Source of the DNA: a bacterium
GTDB lineage: Bacteria; AUK180
NCBI GenBank assembly: GCA_023144005.1
Contig: JAGLGN010000031.1
Coordinates: 27,086-91,085 of the forward strand
Direction: 5' to 3'
DNA length: 64,000 bases
Positions 33,457 through 43,900 of the stretch are shown piece after piece. The position numbers and the translations under genes were made by a program. Under the pieces are notes generated by a model that was given only the letters and a program-made list of their open reading frames with translations, was not told where the DNA came from and ran no database searches. Within the stretch, counting starts at the first letter, position 1. Every line of letters begins with the position of its first letter.

Positions 33457-34852
33457 CTTTTACCTCCAGAGTAAGTTCTCCGCTATGGAGAATTGCCTTT
33501 AATATTTGCGACCGCTTTACCTGTGAGCTGTTCTTGACAGGTTTTCCGTCAAGATACAAGATCGAGTATCCCCTTTCCAGAATGGATAGCGGGGACAGCG
33601 CGGAAAGACGCTCCCCCAAACGTTCAACAGTTATCAGCTTTCGTCTGAATTGTTCATTCGACTTATTTATCAGTTCCGCCTCTGCTGGAAGCTCTCCCTT
33701 GCGCATGTCAAAGATCCGTTGCGCGCTATGCGCCATTCCCTGCATCACCCTTTTCAATTCAGCGCGGTTCTCACCGGTCTTTCTAAGCGACAGGGCTTCG
33801 CGGAATCTGTTCAGAACATGTGTAAATTCGCTTTGCTTCAGATAATTCATACGATCGGCAAGGCCTTCTATCCTGGCGGAAAGCTCCCCTACTCTTGTGG
33901 AGGCATTCCCCGATCTTATTCTAAGGCCTGAGGCCGCAGCCGTGAAGCTATTGGCCTTCATCCTGCTATTGGCCAATCGCCTGGTCAATATCGAATAATT
34001 GCTGATAAGGCGCCTTTGTATCTCTTCCCAGAGCTGTTTATTATCTGTTGAAAATAGTTCTGCCGCCGCTGTGGGCGTGGCAGCGCGAAGATCCGCGGTA
34101 AGATCGCTTATACTGAAATCCCTCTCATGTCCTACGGCGGAAACCACAGGCAGCCCGGATGAGAATATCTTTCTCGCCAATTTCTCATTATTGAACACCC
34201 AGAGGTCCTCCAGAGATCCGCCGCCTCGAGTGATAACTATCATATCCAGCCCGCCGGAATACTCATTATTGAAGAAATCTATACCGCCCATCAATGTCTC
34301 CACCGCACGATCTCCCTGCACCTGTGAGGGATATACGATAATCTCCACCTGGGAACGGTTCTTTCTGACAACGGATGTCATATCCTTGATGGCGGCGCCC
34401 GTAGGTGAAGTTATCACTCCAACCCTTTTTATTATCCTGGGAATATCTTTTTTGTGCTCCTGGTCAAAAAGCCCCTCTCTTGAAAGCCGGCCCTTGATCT
34501 CTTCGTAAAGAAGCTTCCATTTACCGCTGCCTTCGAGAGGAATGACCTTTTTAACGACAAGCTGAAAACTTGAGGAATAAGAGTATATATTCAAACTGCC
34601 GAATAAGATCACGCGTGCGCCTTCCTTGAGCTCATTTATCTCCGTGGAACCCTCGCCGATCCATTTGAAGGCAACGGCTCTGAGAAGATTCCGTGATTCA
34701 TCCTTTATCGAAATGTAAACATGGCCTTCCTTTGAACGCCTGATCTCGGATATCTCACCCTCCACATAGATACGCTCGTAATTTGTCTTAAAAAAGTGGT
34801 TAACTTCCCTGATGAGTTCGCCAACCTGGAATACCCGCGTATCTTTCTGCAT
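33437..34852 (-). CDS. xseA: exodeoxyribonuclease VII large subunit
   Basis: A 471-aa nuclease subunit that degrades single-stranded DNA. It has an N-terminal OB domain (about 8-105, 'VEGEISEIRRSKEGHVYISIKD'), a catalytic domain with 'GVITSPTGAAIKDM', 'VYPSQVQGDRAV', 'RGGGSLEDLWVFN' and 'SAVGHERDFSISDLTAD' (about 150-270), a long coiled coil and a C-terminal segment 'LSILERGYSIL'. Length is typical. It lies 10 bp after the transglutaminase gene. Confidence 0.95.
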   Translation of the reverse strand: MQKDTRVFQVGELIREVNHFFKTNYERIYVEGEISEIRRSKEGHVYISIKDESRNLLRAVAFKWIGEGSTEINELKEGARVILFGSLNIYSYSSSFQLVVKKVIPLEGSGKWKLLYEEIKGRLSREGLFDQEHKKDIPRIIKRVGVITSPTGAAIKDMTSVVRKNRSQVEIIVYPSQVQGDRAVETLMGGIDFFNNEYSGGLDMIVITRGGGSLEDLWVFNNEKLARKIFSSGLPVVSAVGHERDFSISDLTADLRAATPTAAAELFSTDNKQLWEEIQRRLISNYSILTRRLANSRMKANSFTAAASGLRIRSGNASTRVGELSARIEGLADRMNYLKQSEFTHVLNRFREALSLRKTGENRAELKRVMQGMAHSAQRIFDMRKGELPAEAELINKSNEQFRRKLITVERLGERLSALSPLSILERGYSILYLDGKPVKNSSQVKRSQILKAILHSGELTLEVKDAKERR

Positions 34853-34862
34853 TTACACTCCT

Positions 34863-36344
34863 CTATTGAATGTGAATCATATTTTCACGATCAGCACTGT
34901 CTTTAAAACGAAATGCGATCTTGCGCTTGCTCAAGCCGAAGATATAGAAATATTCGGAATTATAGTCCAGAAAAAGAGGAACTTCCGTGGAGAATTGTAT
35001 ACCGTCCACCGTCAAAAACCCCCTGCGGTAATTATCAAAGCTCATTTCGCCGAGATCTTCGAGAACTATGTCCACGGATTTAAAATTGCCTTTTTCCAGA
35101 AGATAATTCACATTCAGGCGGGCAAAGCCGCCCTCTTTCCCTGAAACGCTGAGCTTATAAACAGCGACCGGCAGAGAACTTCTCTGATAGAACATGAAAT
35201 AAGTGCCGTCACCAAGCCCGAAAATACGCTTCTGCCTGCCGTCATCGTAGATATATATGACAGAAGAATCCTTCGCCGAATATCTTATCAGATCCTTGTC
35301 TTTCTCATACTCCAATTTAAAGAGCTCATTGGTGTCTTTATTCAGCATTATATACTCAGAGTACTCCATAGAATTCGGAAGCGTAACGGAACTCAGAGCA
35401 CTTTTTGCCTGAATGGGATTCTCGGAAGTAATGTACTTATAATCGGTATCCGCGGCAATGCCGGTGACCTTATAGCCCAAGGTCTCTTTCTTCTCCTTCC
35501 CGTCTTTGCCTGATTTGAGAAAAATGTCAAGAAATTGATTTTTGCGGTAACTTGTCTCATCCTCACCGGTGACGAACTCCATTCCCCCGTCCCCACCCTT
35601 ATCAAAGTAGTGCACGACACTTTTAGGCTGTGTTTGCTCATTGTAAATAGGGATATGATCGGTAGTTACATTTAGAAATATCTTTTGCGGCTCCCAGAGT
35701 ATCCATCCGTGTTCGGGATGCTGGACAGAGACCAGTGAATGAAAGTAATCACCCGAGATCCCTTCCGTCTCGCCCTTATCAAAGAGATATGAAAATACGG
35801 ATTGCGCGGGGATGCCGCTTAAGCGCAGAAGGTAAACGGTGAGGACGGTATAGCCGTAGCAATCACCCGATCTGCCGGCAAAAACGAATTCAGGGTCCTC
35901 TCCCTCATTGCCGGGAACTATCTTGTACTTCACATTTGTATTAAGCCAATCGAAGATCTTGAATACCCTTTCCAGATATGTGTCCTTGTCCGAAAAGATG
36001 TTTCGGCTGAAATAGTCATCTATCTTGGAATAACTTACAGGGTTCCGGGCAAATCTCCTGGTTTCCTTTGTGATCAATGATTTCCAATCCTTGGAATCTT
36101 TGATCGGCTTATATGAAGATATTACATTTACCGCCAATTTGCTGTGATCGATCCTTGAAAATACGGCTCTGTAATTGTAATACTCCAATGTCTCGGGCAG
36201 AAGGTCGAAATTTCCTTCAATAGTAATAACCGCATTTTCGCTTCCGCTTCTTATCTCTCCGGCAGCGGCGGCATCATTTCCCGAAAAGAAGATCGTAGAT
36301 CCTAATAAAAGAATCAAGATCAAATTCTTCAGGTCTTTTTTCAC
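34863..36344 (-). CDS. secreted transglutaminase-like cysteine protein
   Basis: A 493-aa exported protein. It begins at a GTG (36344) with an AGAGG SD and has a signal peptide ending near AAAA (residue 28). The transglutaminase core (about 125-225) shows the triad C162 ('GRSGDCYGYT'), H202 ('YFHSLVSV') and an acidic residue near E218 ('WILWEPQ'). The C-terminal half is beta-rich and without an obvious family; a segment near residue 420 reads like a lipoprotein-carrier fold. It overlaps rsmA by 71 bp, unusually long, so expression is tied to rsmA. Possible roles are peptidase, amidase or protein cross-linking in the envelope. Confidence 0.75.
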   Translation of the reverse strand: MKKDLKNLILILLLGSTIFFSGNDAAAAGEIRSGSENAVITIEGNFDLLPETLEYYNYRAVFSRIDHSKLAVNVISSYKPIKDSKDWKSLITKETRRFARNPVSYSKIDDYFSRNIFSDKDTYLERVFKIFDWLNTNVKYKIVPGNEGEDPEFVFAGRSGDCYGYTVLTVYLLRLSGIPAQSVFSYLFDKGETEGISGDYFHSLVSVQHPEHGWILWEPQKIFLNVTTDHIPIYNEQTQPKSVVHYFDKGGDGGMEFVTGEDETSYRKNQFLDIFLKSGKDGKEKKETLGYKVTGIAADTDYKYITSENPIQAKSALSSVTLPNSMEYSEYIMLNKDTNELFKLEYEKDKDLIRYSAKDSSVIYIYDDGRQKRIFGLGDGTYFMFYQRSSLPVAVYKLSVSGKEGGFARLNVNYLLEKGNFKSVDIVLEDLGEMSFDNYRRGFLTVDGIQFSTEVPLFLDYNSEYFYIFGLSKRKIAFRFKDSADRENMIHIQ

Positions 36345-37050
36345 AATTTATTTCCTCTTTTTTCAACTTTGCAATTATATCACTTTTGGGTATATTATTA
36401 AAATACAGCGCTAAACCGTTATACAGTTTTTTCCTTCTCTGACTGAAGAGCGCTTTGATAAATCTGTGGAAATTGTCGTCGACCTCATGCTTGATATCAT
36501 TTCTGAACGAGACAAAGCAAGAATCAACTTTCGGAATGGGAGTGAAGACCGTCTTCGGAACCTTCTGAAATCCGGTAACGGTGAAATTATTCTGGAAAAA
36601 TACGGATAATGAACCATATACACGGCTACCCGGGGGGGATTTCAGCCGGCTGCCGTATTCATATTGCAGCATCATATGGTATTGCTCGAATTTATCGGAA
36701 TCGCAGATCAGTTTTTCTATGATAGGCGTGCTGATATAATATGGTACATTCGCGATAAACAAGTATTTGTCATCTGAGGGTTCTGGTATACTGAATTTCA
36801 GAAAATCCCGGCAATGCAAATGAAAGTTCTCATTGTCGGAAAAACGGGAATTCAAGCGAGCACAGAGCTCTTTATCCAATTCAATGGAGATGAGATTTCT
36901 GCAGTCCTCCAGAAGTATGGAAGAAAGTGTGCCCTTTCCGGGGCCTACTTCAATGATGTCCCTGTCCTTATAATCGATCTTCTTTACAAGATTGCGTATA
37001 TAATTAGGGTCATTAACGAAATTCTGGCCTCTGAAACTCTTTATCACCAT
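36274..37050 (-). CDS. rsmA: 16S rRNA (adenine(1518/1519)-N6)-dimethyltransferase
   Basis: A 258-aa KsgA-type enzyme that dimethylates two adenines in helix 45 of 16S rRNA. It has the N-terminal 'GQNFV', SAM motif 'EVGPGKGTLSSIL', motif IV 'NVPYYISTPIIEKL' (usual NLPY) and C-terminal 'PKVDSCFVSF' and 'FSQRRKKL'. The next gene starts 71 bp before its stop. It overlaps the Mut7-C-PdxA gene by 7 bp; pdxA-rsmA adjacency is common in other bacteria. Confidence 0.95.
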   Translation of the reverse strand: MVIKSFRGQNFVNDPNYIRNLVKKIDYKDRDIIEVGPGKGTLSSILLEDCRNLISIELDKELCARLNSRFSDNENFHLHCRDFLKFSIPEPSDDKYLFIANVPYYISTPIIEKLICDSDKFEQYHMMLQYEYGSRLKSPPGSRVYGSLSVFFQNNFTVTGFQKVPKTVFTPIPKVDSCFVSFRNDIKHEVDDNFHRFIKALFSQRRKKLYNGLALYFNNIPKSDIIAKLKKEEINCEKRPEEFDLDSFIRIYDLLFGK

Positions 37051-38453
37051 ATGATACTGTCCATTCCCCCGTCAAGGATATACTCAAGGGACTCCTCCGA
37101 GGCGGAAAAGTCATCAACCGTGCTCCATGCTGTGCCGTGCGATACAGAGATCCGCTTCACATCTATACCCAAAGAGGCCTGAAAGGACTTCTTGAAGAAT
37201 GAATTCTTGAATAACGGCAGCAATTGATCATGATATATCGAAAGGTAGATATCGCGGTCTCCGTCCATGAAGAATGTATCCGGTATCATCGGGCCCGCGA
37301 CATCGATCCCTTCTGCTGCGGCCGCCTCAAGAGCGGGAATGATGATATCCTTCTCCTCATTTCCGATAATCCCGCCCTCGGATGCATGAGGGTTCAGCCC
37401 CAATACTCCGATACGGCCGTATCCCCGTAATATCCTCAATGCCGCGAGCAGCATGTCCTTGTTTATCGTTTCGCTTACTTGCGCGATTGGAATATGCCTG
37501 GTCAGAAGCGCTAATTTCATACCCGGAGAGAAAAAGGTCATCAATGCGTCACTGCCACCTGAATAGAATTCGGTCGCGCCCTTCAGTGGAAATCCAGCCA
37601 GATTCAGTGACTCTTTGGAATTGGGAGTATTCACGATAAGGTCAATTTCCCCTGATAGATGCAGCTCCAGCGAACGCTCCAATGTCCGATGCGTCACCTT
37701 TCCGCTGTCATCGGTAGGACTGCCGGGTTTGAGTTTCTCATTTTTTCGCATGCCGACATCGATCAAATTCAACTCCCCCGGATAGTATCTTTTGGTATCC
37801 TTTACGATATTGAGCACTGATTTTGAAAGTTTCTTTGAAAATGACAGGTATTTTTTCCTATAGAACTCCATCACATCATAACTGCCGATGATGAATATCC
37901 TCTTCTGTCTGAAGAGGTCCTTCCTCTTTACAAAAAGTTTCCAGATGATCTGAGGGCCCGCGCCGTTGATATCACCCGCGGTAACACCGATATTTATCAG
38001 GGACCGCGCCTCTACAGATCTCTTGATCTTCTCTTCTATCTTCAGAATATGCGACGCCTTCCAATAGATCTTTTTACATGAAGGGCAGATCAGAAAGTTC
38101 TTTTGTGTTTTAAATACATATGGCGGCACGGAATCCTTCACTTGCCCCTTATCCGCCTGCTCGAGTTCGATATTACAGATCGTACATCTGCTGAACGCGG
38201 CTTCGTTTATCTCGATCATACCCCTTTTTGAAAGAAAGTAAAGCTGTGTCTCCAGTCCTTCGAAGGGAATATACAGAAGATTCGAATGCTCCTCGCGGTA
38301 TTTGCAGAATTTCGCATTCCTGGAGAAAAGGGTAAATTCCTCACTACCGAGCAGCGCCTCTATATCCTCAAGCGGGAGAACTTCGGTATCATATCCCAGC
38401 ATTCTCAACCACCGCGCAAGTTTATTCAGGTTCGGGCCTACTTTAAATCTCAC
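37044..38453 (-). CDS. pdxA: Mut7-C domain fused to PdxA-type dehydrogenase
   Basis: A 469-aa fusion starting at GTG 38453 (SD AGGGAA). Residues 1-145 are a Mut7-C (PIN-like plus zinc ribbon) domain: 'LNKLARWLRMLGYDTEV', Cys pairs C90/C93 and C123/C126. The acidic residues usual in this domain are replaced (G6 for the first Asp, N46 for the 'TRD' Asp), so nuclease activity is doubtful. Residues 153-469 are PdxA, which oxidises 4-phosphohydroxy-L-threonine in vitamin B6 synthesis. Metal-binding H320 ('LLTRHIPI'), H356 ('GLNPHASEGG') and H408 ('YHDQ') are present. The substrate-contact HTE motif reads A293-T-E, and 'GDINGAGPQ' replaces 'GDPAGIGPE'. Both changes suggest a shifted substrate or weak activity. 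Confidence 0.9.
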   Translation of the reverse strand: MRFKVGPNLNKLARWLRMLGYDTEVLPLEDIEALLGSEEFTLFSRNAKFCKYREEHSNLLYIPFEGLETQLYFLSKRGMIEINEAAFSRCTICNIELEQADKGQVKDSVPPYVFKTQKNFLICPSCKKIYWKASHILKIEEKIKRSVEARSLINIGVTAGDINGAGPQIIWKLFVKRKDLFRQKRIFIIGSYDVMEFYRKKYLSFSKKLSKSVLNIVKDTKRYYPGELNLIDVGMRKNEKLKPGSPTDDSGKVTHRTLERSLELHLSGEIDLIVNTPNSKESLNLAGFPLKGATEFYSGGSDALMTFFSPGMKLALLTRHIPIAQVSETINKDMLLAALRILRGYGRIGVLGLNPHASEGGIIGNEEKDIIIPALEAAAAEGIDVAGPMIPDTFFMDGDRDIYLSIYHDQLLPLFKNSFFKKSFQASLGIDVKRISVSHGTAWSTVDDFSASEESLEYILDGGMDSIIW

Positions 38454-40111
38454 TTCCCTTTTTTACCCAAAAGGTCCCTCGCGACCTTCAGAACATTCAT
38501 CGAGCTTTCTTCGCCGCCCAGCATCCTGGCTATCTCGCTTATCCGCTCATCATGTGAAAGGTTTTTCATGGTCGAGGTGGCCATACTGTCATCTGTCTCT
38601 TTGTCCACCATGAAGTGTGTGTCAGCGAAACGGGCGATCTGATGCAGATGCGTGATCGCGATCACCTGCTTCCCTCCCCCGCTTATTGCCTTGATCTTCT
38701 CCCCTACCGCATTGGCGGTTTCGCCGCCTATACCCGCATCTATCTCATCAAATACAAGGGTTTCCGTTGAATCATCATTCAGATTCATGCTTTTCAAGAC
38801 GAGCATTATCCTTGACAGCTCACCGCCTGAGGCGATCAGATTCAATTCCATGGGCTTCCTGCCGATCGTGTCCAGCATGAAACATATCTCTTCCATTCCA
38901 CCCGCGGAAAATGGCTCATCCGCGCTGTTTGGAATTATCTTCAAGGAAAATTGCGAACCCTTCATCGCCAGCGTATCCAATTCCGAACTTACATGCTCCT
39001 CGAATCGTTTCTTGCCTTTGAGTCGCTTTTGAGTAAGCACTGAACCCGATTTCCGCAGATCCTTTGCCTTCTTTTCCATCTCCTTTTGCTTGGAAGCGAT
39101 ATCCAGCGTGGAACCGTCAAAAAGAGACAATTTCTCTTCCAGCTCCGAGAAGTATTTCAGGATGTCATCCATCGTCTGCCCGTATTTTCTTAAATTCTCC
39201 AGTGCGGATAATCGCTCCTGAACAGCATCAACGGACATATCTTCCTCATCTCCCTCCAGATCATATTCGGTATCTCTGTATATTGAAGCTATCTTCTCCT
39301 TCATTTCCTCGATCTGGTCCAGATGTTCTTTGAATGAATTCTTGAATTGTGAAAGTGATGACAGGAGCGAAGCGGCATTGTCAAGTTTGGAAAGTATGCT
39401 CGCGTCCCCTTCGTAAAGGGTTTCCCGTAAGCTGAACATCGAGCTCTGATACTCCTCCATACCCTTCAGTATCTTTAATTTCTGCTGAAGCCGCTCATAC
39501 TCACCGGCAAGCGGAGAAACTCTCTTTATTTCGTCAAATTGGAACTTGATGAAGTCAAACTCCTTATTGATGGACTCCTTCTTTGAAATAAGTATTTCAA
39601 GCTCATTTCTTTCTTGAATATACCCGTAATACAGCTTTTTGTACTTGGAAAGATCGTCGTCAAGCCCCAGGAAATCGTCAAATAATTTCAGTTGATTACT
39701 CTCCAGCAGAAGGGATTGATTCTCATTCTGACTGTGTATGTCCATCAAGGAGGAGCAAATATCATCAAATGTGGACTTTGTAACAAGTGTATCGTTGATA
39801 TAATATCTTTCTCTGGAACCGGGCCGATGTACCCTGCGTATTATTATCTCGCCCGGGCTGAATCCGTATTTCTTCATCTTCTCAATGGTATTTCTGTCAT
39901 TTTCCATTTGAAAAATACCCTCGACCTCGCCGGAATCCTCCTTCAGGAAATTTCTTGCGATACGGGATGAGCCCAGCAGGAATTTCAGCGCGTTTACGAG
40001 GATCGTCTTTCCAACTCCTGTTTCACCGGTAAATACATTCAGACCGCTTGAAAATTCAAGCTCCGTATCTCTGATCAAAATAAAGTTCTTTACCCTCAGA
40101 AGGATCAGCAT
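38450..40111 (-). CDS. recN: DNA repair protein RecN
   Basis: A 553-aa SMC-like ATPase for double-strand-break repair. Walker A is 'GETGVGKTILVNALKFLLG'; the ABC signature 'ASGGELSRIMLVLKSM' and Walker B 'LVFDEIDAGIGGETA' lie near the C-terminus; a coiled coil spans about 160-370. Length is normal. SD AAGGAG precedes the ATG. Neighbour nadK is a common recN partner. Confidence 0.95.
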   Translation of the reverse strand: MLILLRVKNFILIRDTELEFSSGLNVFTGETGVGKTILVNALKFLLGSSRIARNFLKEDSGEVEGIFQMENDRNTIEKMKKYGFSPGEIIIRRVHRPGSRERYYINDTLVTKSTFDDICSSLMDIHSQNENQSLLLESNQLKLFDDFLGLDDDLSKYKKLYYGYIQERNELEILISKKESINKEFDFIKFQFDEIKRVSPLAGEYERLQQKLKILKGMEEYQSSMFSLRETLYEGDASILSKLDNAASLLSSLSQFKNSFKEHLDQIEEMKEKIASIYRDTEYDLEGDEEDMSVDAVQERLSALENLRKYGQTMDDILKYFSELEEKLSLFDGSTLDIASKQKEMEKKAKDLRKSGSVLTQKRLKGKKRFEEHVSSELDTLAMKGSQFSLKIIPNSADEPFSAGGMEEICFMLDTIGRKPMELNLIASGGELSRIMLVLKSMNLNDDSTETLVFDEIDAGIGGETANAVGEKIKAISGGGKQVIAITHLHQIARFADTHFMVDKETDDSMATSTMKNLSHDERISEIARMLGGEESSMNVLKVARDLLGKKGK

Positions 40112-40113
40112 AT

Positions 40114-40947
40114 CTACTCCTTGTTAAAAAGTTTTTCCCTCAAAATATCATTTATGTTCTTATCCTTGAAGAGAACAAGATTGCAGGTGGCATCTTTCAT
40201 AAGGCCTACGTTTATCCTGTCCCCCGGCTTCATTGAACTCGTCCTGATTCCGTCAATGGTATAGATGATCGGGAAGTCATTGCGGTTCACCACTTCAAAT
40301 GCGTGATCCCCGTTGAAAACGACGGAGGGCTCACAATTGAATTGCGGACTGATCGCCTTATAGACGATGAGGTCCAGCCCCACTTCGACGATCGGGCCGC
40401 CTGATGAGTAGCAGATGGCGGAAGAACCGGTCGCTGTGGACAATACCAGCCCGCTGGCTCTCAAAGAATGGTAAAAACTCCCGTCAACATGGAGCTCCAG
40501 TCTGAGCAGGCGGGTCTTGCCGTCATTCTCGAATACAATATCGTTAATGGCGAATTGCTGGCCGTCAGCGCCGGCAATGGAGAGGATCGGCAATCGGATG
40601 AAGCTGTTCTTGCGGTCCAATATATTCTTAAGGTCAGCCAGGAATTCCCCCAGCGTAAACGATGACAGAAAGCCCACATAACCGATGTTTACGAGAACAT
40701 ACTTACCGCCAAGCGCACCTGTATCCTGAATTAGCTTCAAAAAGGTCCCGTCACCGCCCACGACAATGACGACATCTTTTCCGGAAACAAGGGTCGCCGG
40801 GTCTTCATAGGAAAATTCATCCTTGAAATACTTCCGCATGCCTGTGTTCAAAGTGAATCGGAGCTTATTCTCATCCATCTTGACGAAAAGGTCCTCCAGC
40901 TGCTTTTTGAACTCTATCTTCTCGGGGTTTATGTATATTCCTATCAT
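40114..40947 (-). CDS. nadK: NAD kinase
   Basis: A 277-aa cytosolic kinase making NADP from NAD. It shows 'VVGGDGTFLKLI' (GGDG motif), 'NIGYVGFLSSF' and 'LSTATGSSAICYSSGGPIV', all diagnostic. Normal length. The start overlaps the stop of the DUF3857-transglutaminase gene by 4 bp. Confidence 0.95.
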   Translation of the reverse strand: MIGIYINPEKIEFKKQLEDLFVKMDENKLRFTLNTGMRKYFKDEFSYEDPATLVSGKDVVIVVGGDGTFLKLIQDTGALGGKYVLVNIGYVGFLSSFTLGEFLADLKNILDRKNSFIRLPILSIAGADGQQFAINDIVFENDGKTRLLRLELHVDGSFYHSLRASGLVLSTATGSSAICYSSGGPIVEVGLDLIVYKAISPQFNCEPSVVFNGDHAFEVVNRNDFPIIYTIDGIRTSSMKPGDRINVGLMKDATCNLVLFKDKNINDILREKLFNKE

Positions 40948-43900
40948 TGTTCTAATATCACCTCCATATCCATCATCTCCTTGAACTTCAAAAGAGAGTT
41001 CTTCAATAATTCGTAATCCTCGGGAACTATCAGGTCCTTTTTGAATCTAACCGAATATTTCAATGTGATGATCTGATCTTTTCTTGAAATACCGACCTTT
41101 ACAGACATAAGTTTATTCTCAATATCAGTATATTTAGGAAGAGACGCTATCTTGAAGTCATCCGGCAGAACGATCTCGGTCTCGGTTCGGCTTGTGGAGT
41201 TCAATCCCAGTTCAATGGGTTTATCTATCGTATCCAGAAGCGCGTATGTTTCATAAAAGGAGATCGGATAAATAAAGGGCGAAAATTTCATTGTATCAGC
41301 GCTGACAAAGTTCCAGATGTCCACTCCGTATCTGTATTTGACCGGGCTATCCCAGAGTTCGGACAATAATTCGATATCCTTCACCACTGCCCTCGCATAT
41401 CTTCCCGACCAAATTGACTGCAGGTCTTCCTGAGCGGTCTGTTCATTTTCCATCAGGTGACGGGCGCGGAAGGCCTCATAGCCGGATTTCTCAAAAGAGC
41501 GTACAAAGCTCAATTTAAGATCAGAAGAAAGAACACAGCGATTGCTTATTATTGTTTGATCGGTCTGGCCGGGATTCTTCTTCACTTTTTTCATACGGAA
41601 CCCGTTATCGTCCATCTCCATCGCGAAGGCATCCAGAAGAGATCTCGGCAATTCCCATGGAAGGCCCCATTCAACGGTCGGATCCACGACATACGGCAGG
41701 CCCTTCGGAGAATAGACCGTCAGTACCGCATGATTAAAGACGGTCAGGACGGGTAATGTCTCGATATCTCCGATATCCTTTGTCCTGATAAGAGTGATAT
41801 TGGAATCTATTCCCGCCATCTTCAGGAACACCTTCATCAGCGTTGCCTTATCCTTACAGTCACCGAATTTCTCCCTGATCACCTTTGAGGGGAATCTTGG
41901 CTGATATCCGTTCAATCCGTATTCTATTCCCAGATAATGAATATCCTGTGAAACATATTTGAAGATCTTCTCCACCTTCTGCTTGAAGCCTGAATCCGGG
42001 GCAATGCCCAGTTTCGCATACTCGTCCTTCACTGCTTTCGTGGGTTTTAATCTCTCTTTAAACAGGGATTTGACCCAGTCATATACCTCATTCCAACCCT
42101 TGAACATAGTAATGCTCAGATACGGGCCGTATTCCGAATAAGATGCCATATTGGGGATATATGCTATCTGCTCCTGGTCTTTCAGCTTCCATGAAACAAC
42201 ATTGAAGCCCTCACGGACTGATTTCTGTGTTTTTACTTTTGTATTGTAGAATTTATGAACCAATCTTTTGCCCTTGGGGTATAAAAGAAAGTACTCCTTC
42301 AGCAATGATGGGAAATCGTCCTGAATATTCAGGATCTCGCCGGGAAAATGGTCCTTGAACGACCGGTTTGAGAATTGTATGGTCCTGAATTTAATATAAA
42401 CCCTGCTGCCTATCGAAAGATCATCTATATAGATCCCTAAACGCCTGTAATCGCTGTAAACATTACCGCTTGCGCCAACGGAGCCGGAACGGAATTTATT
42501 CACTGGAAAGAGCGTACCGTCAGGAGCGATCACCAGAACGCTGTCTATCTGGACATATTCCGATGAGCCGTTGTAATATATCGGATAATAATTCAATCTC
42601 TCAATACCTGAAACCCTGTTGACCTGAAAGAGCATTTCCTTGAAGGTGATCATCAGATTCGAGGGTTTTACCTCAAGGATATTCCGCTCGTATAATTGAA
42701 CGATATCGGAGTTTCTAAACTTTTCAGGTATCTCATACTCTCCGTTCAGATCAATCGAAGCGTGGTCATAATAATTATACGCCAGGTCTTTTTGTTCACT
42801 CAATTCGGAAACAAGCTCGATGACTTCAACATCCTGGGGTTTCCACGAAAGAAGCGAACGGAGTTCTTTCAATGCATCTTCCTTTTTTCCCATGGTCAAT
42901 GCCCTGTCCGCCAGGATCTTATGGTATTCTTCCTCGTACAGAAAGGTCTTTCTCATCTTTCCAAGCAATTCCATCAACTCGGCATCCATTCCTAAACTCT
43001 GATATGTCCGCGCGAGAGTGATCAGATTACTTGAATTATACGGATAAAGCTCCATATTCTTTTTGAGCATTTTCAAATATACGGGGTTCCGGCGGTCAGA
43101 ACTCTCCAATAACAAACGCAGAGAGTAACTTACATCATAGAAAGAGTAGGGTTCCTCCTCAAGTATCAATTCCGCTTCAGAGAGGAGGTCTTTCAGCGTT
43201 CGGGTCTTTGTGAGCCTGTCGAATATTGATTTAAAAAGCCCGCTGTGAAACTCTTTTTCAGAGAGAGAAGAGTAAAATTTCTCATACTCTGAATCCCAAT
43301 TCAATGAGCTGAGAGTATCCAGAGCGAGGCGGGAGGCATATTCATTCCGTTCCGTCCAGGGGGCTATTCTTTCCCATGCAAGATTATAATCCCTGCTGTC
43401 ATAGAAAAGCCTTGCCGTTAATAGGCCGTACATGAAGGGATGCGATCGCTTGAGCTTGGAATAATAATGAAACGAATCATTGGTGTCCTCGGATAATTGT
43501 CCCAGAATGAAATATCCCCAGGAAAAATCCGGGTCTGCGGTCAGGAGTTCTTCAACAATATGAACATCGACCTTCTCTTCCTTGTTAAAATGCTTCATAT
43601 AACGATTTGCCAGTAGCCACATCACCTTTTCCTGCTGATCCGCGGGAGAGAAATCCTTAAAGAGCTCTGTCACGGCCCAGCCGTTTATTTTTCCGCTTAT
43701 TCTGGATTTCGGGCGATCTATCTTTAATCTCTTATCAAAGGACAGATTGACGAACCAGGAGGTCTGCTCAACCGCGGAAAAGATCCGGAGTCGGTGAAGG
43801 CCCTTTGAAAGCTTGACCTTGGCGGTATAGAGGAATGTTCCCTGATTGTTCAATATCTCACCGGAAAATATCTGTTTTCCATCAATGAAGATCGCCACAG

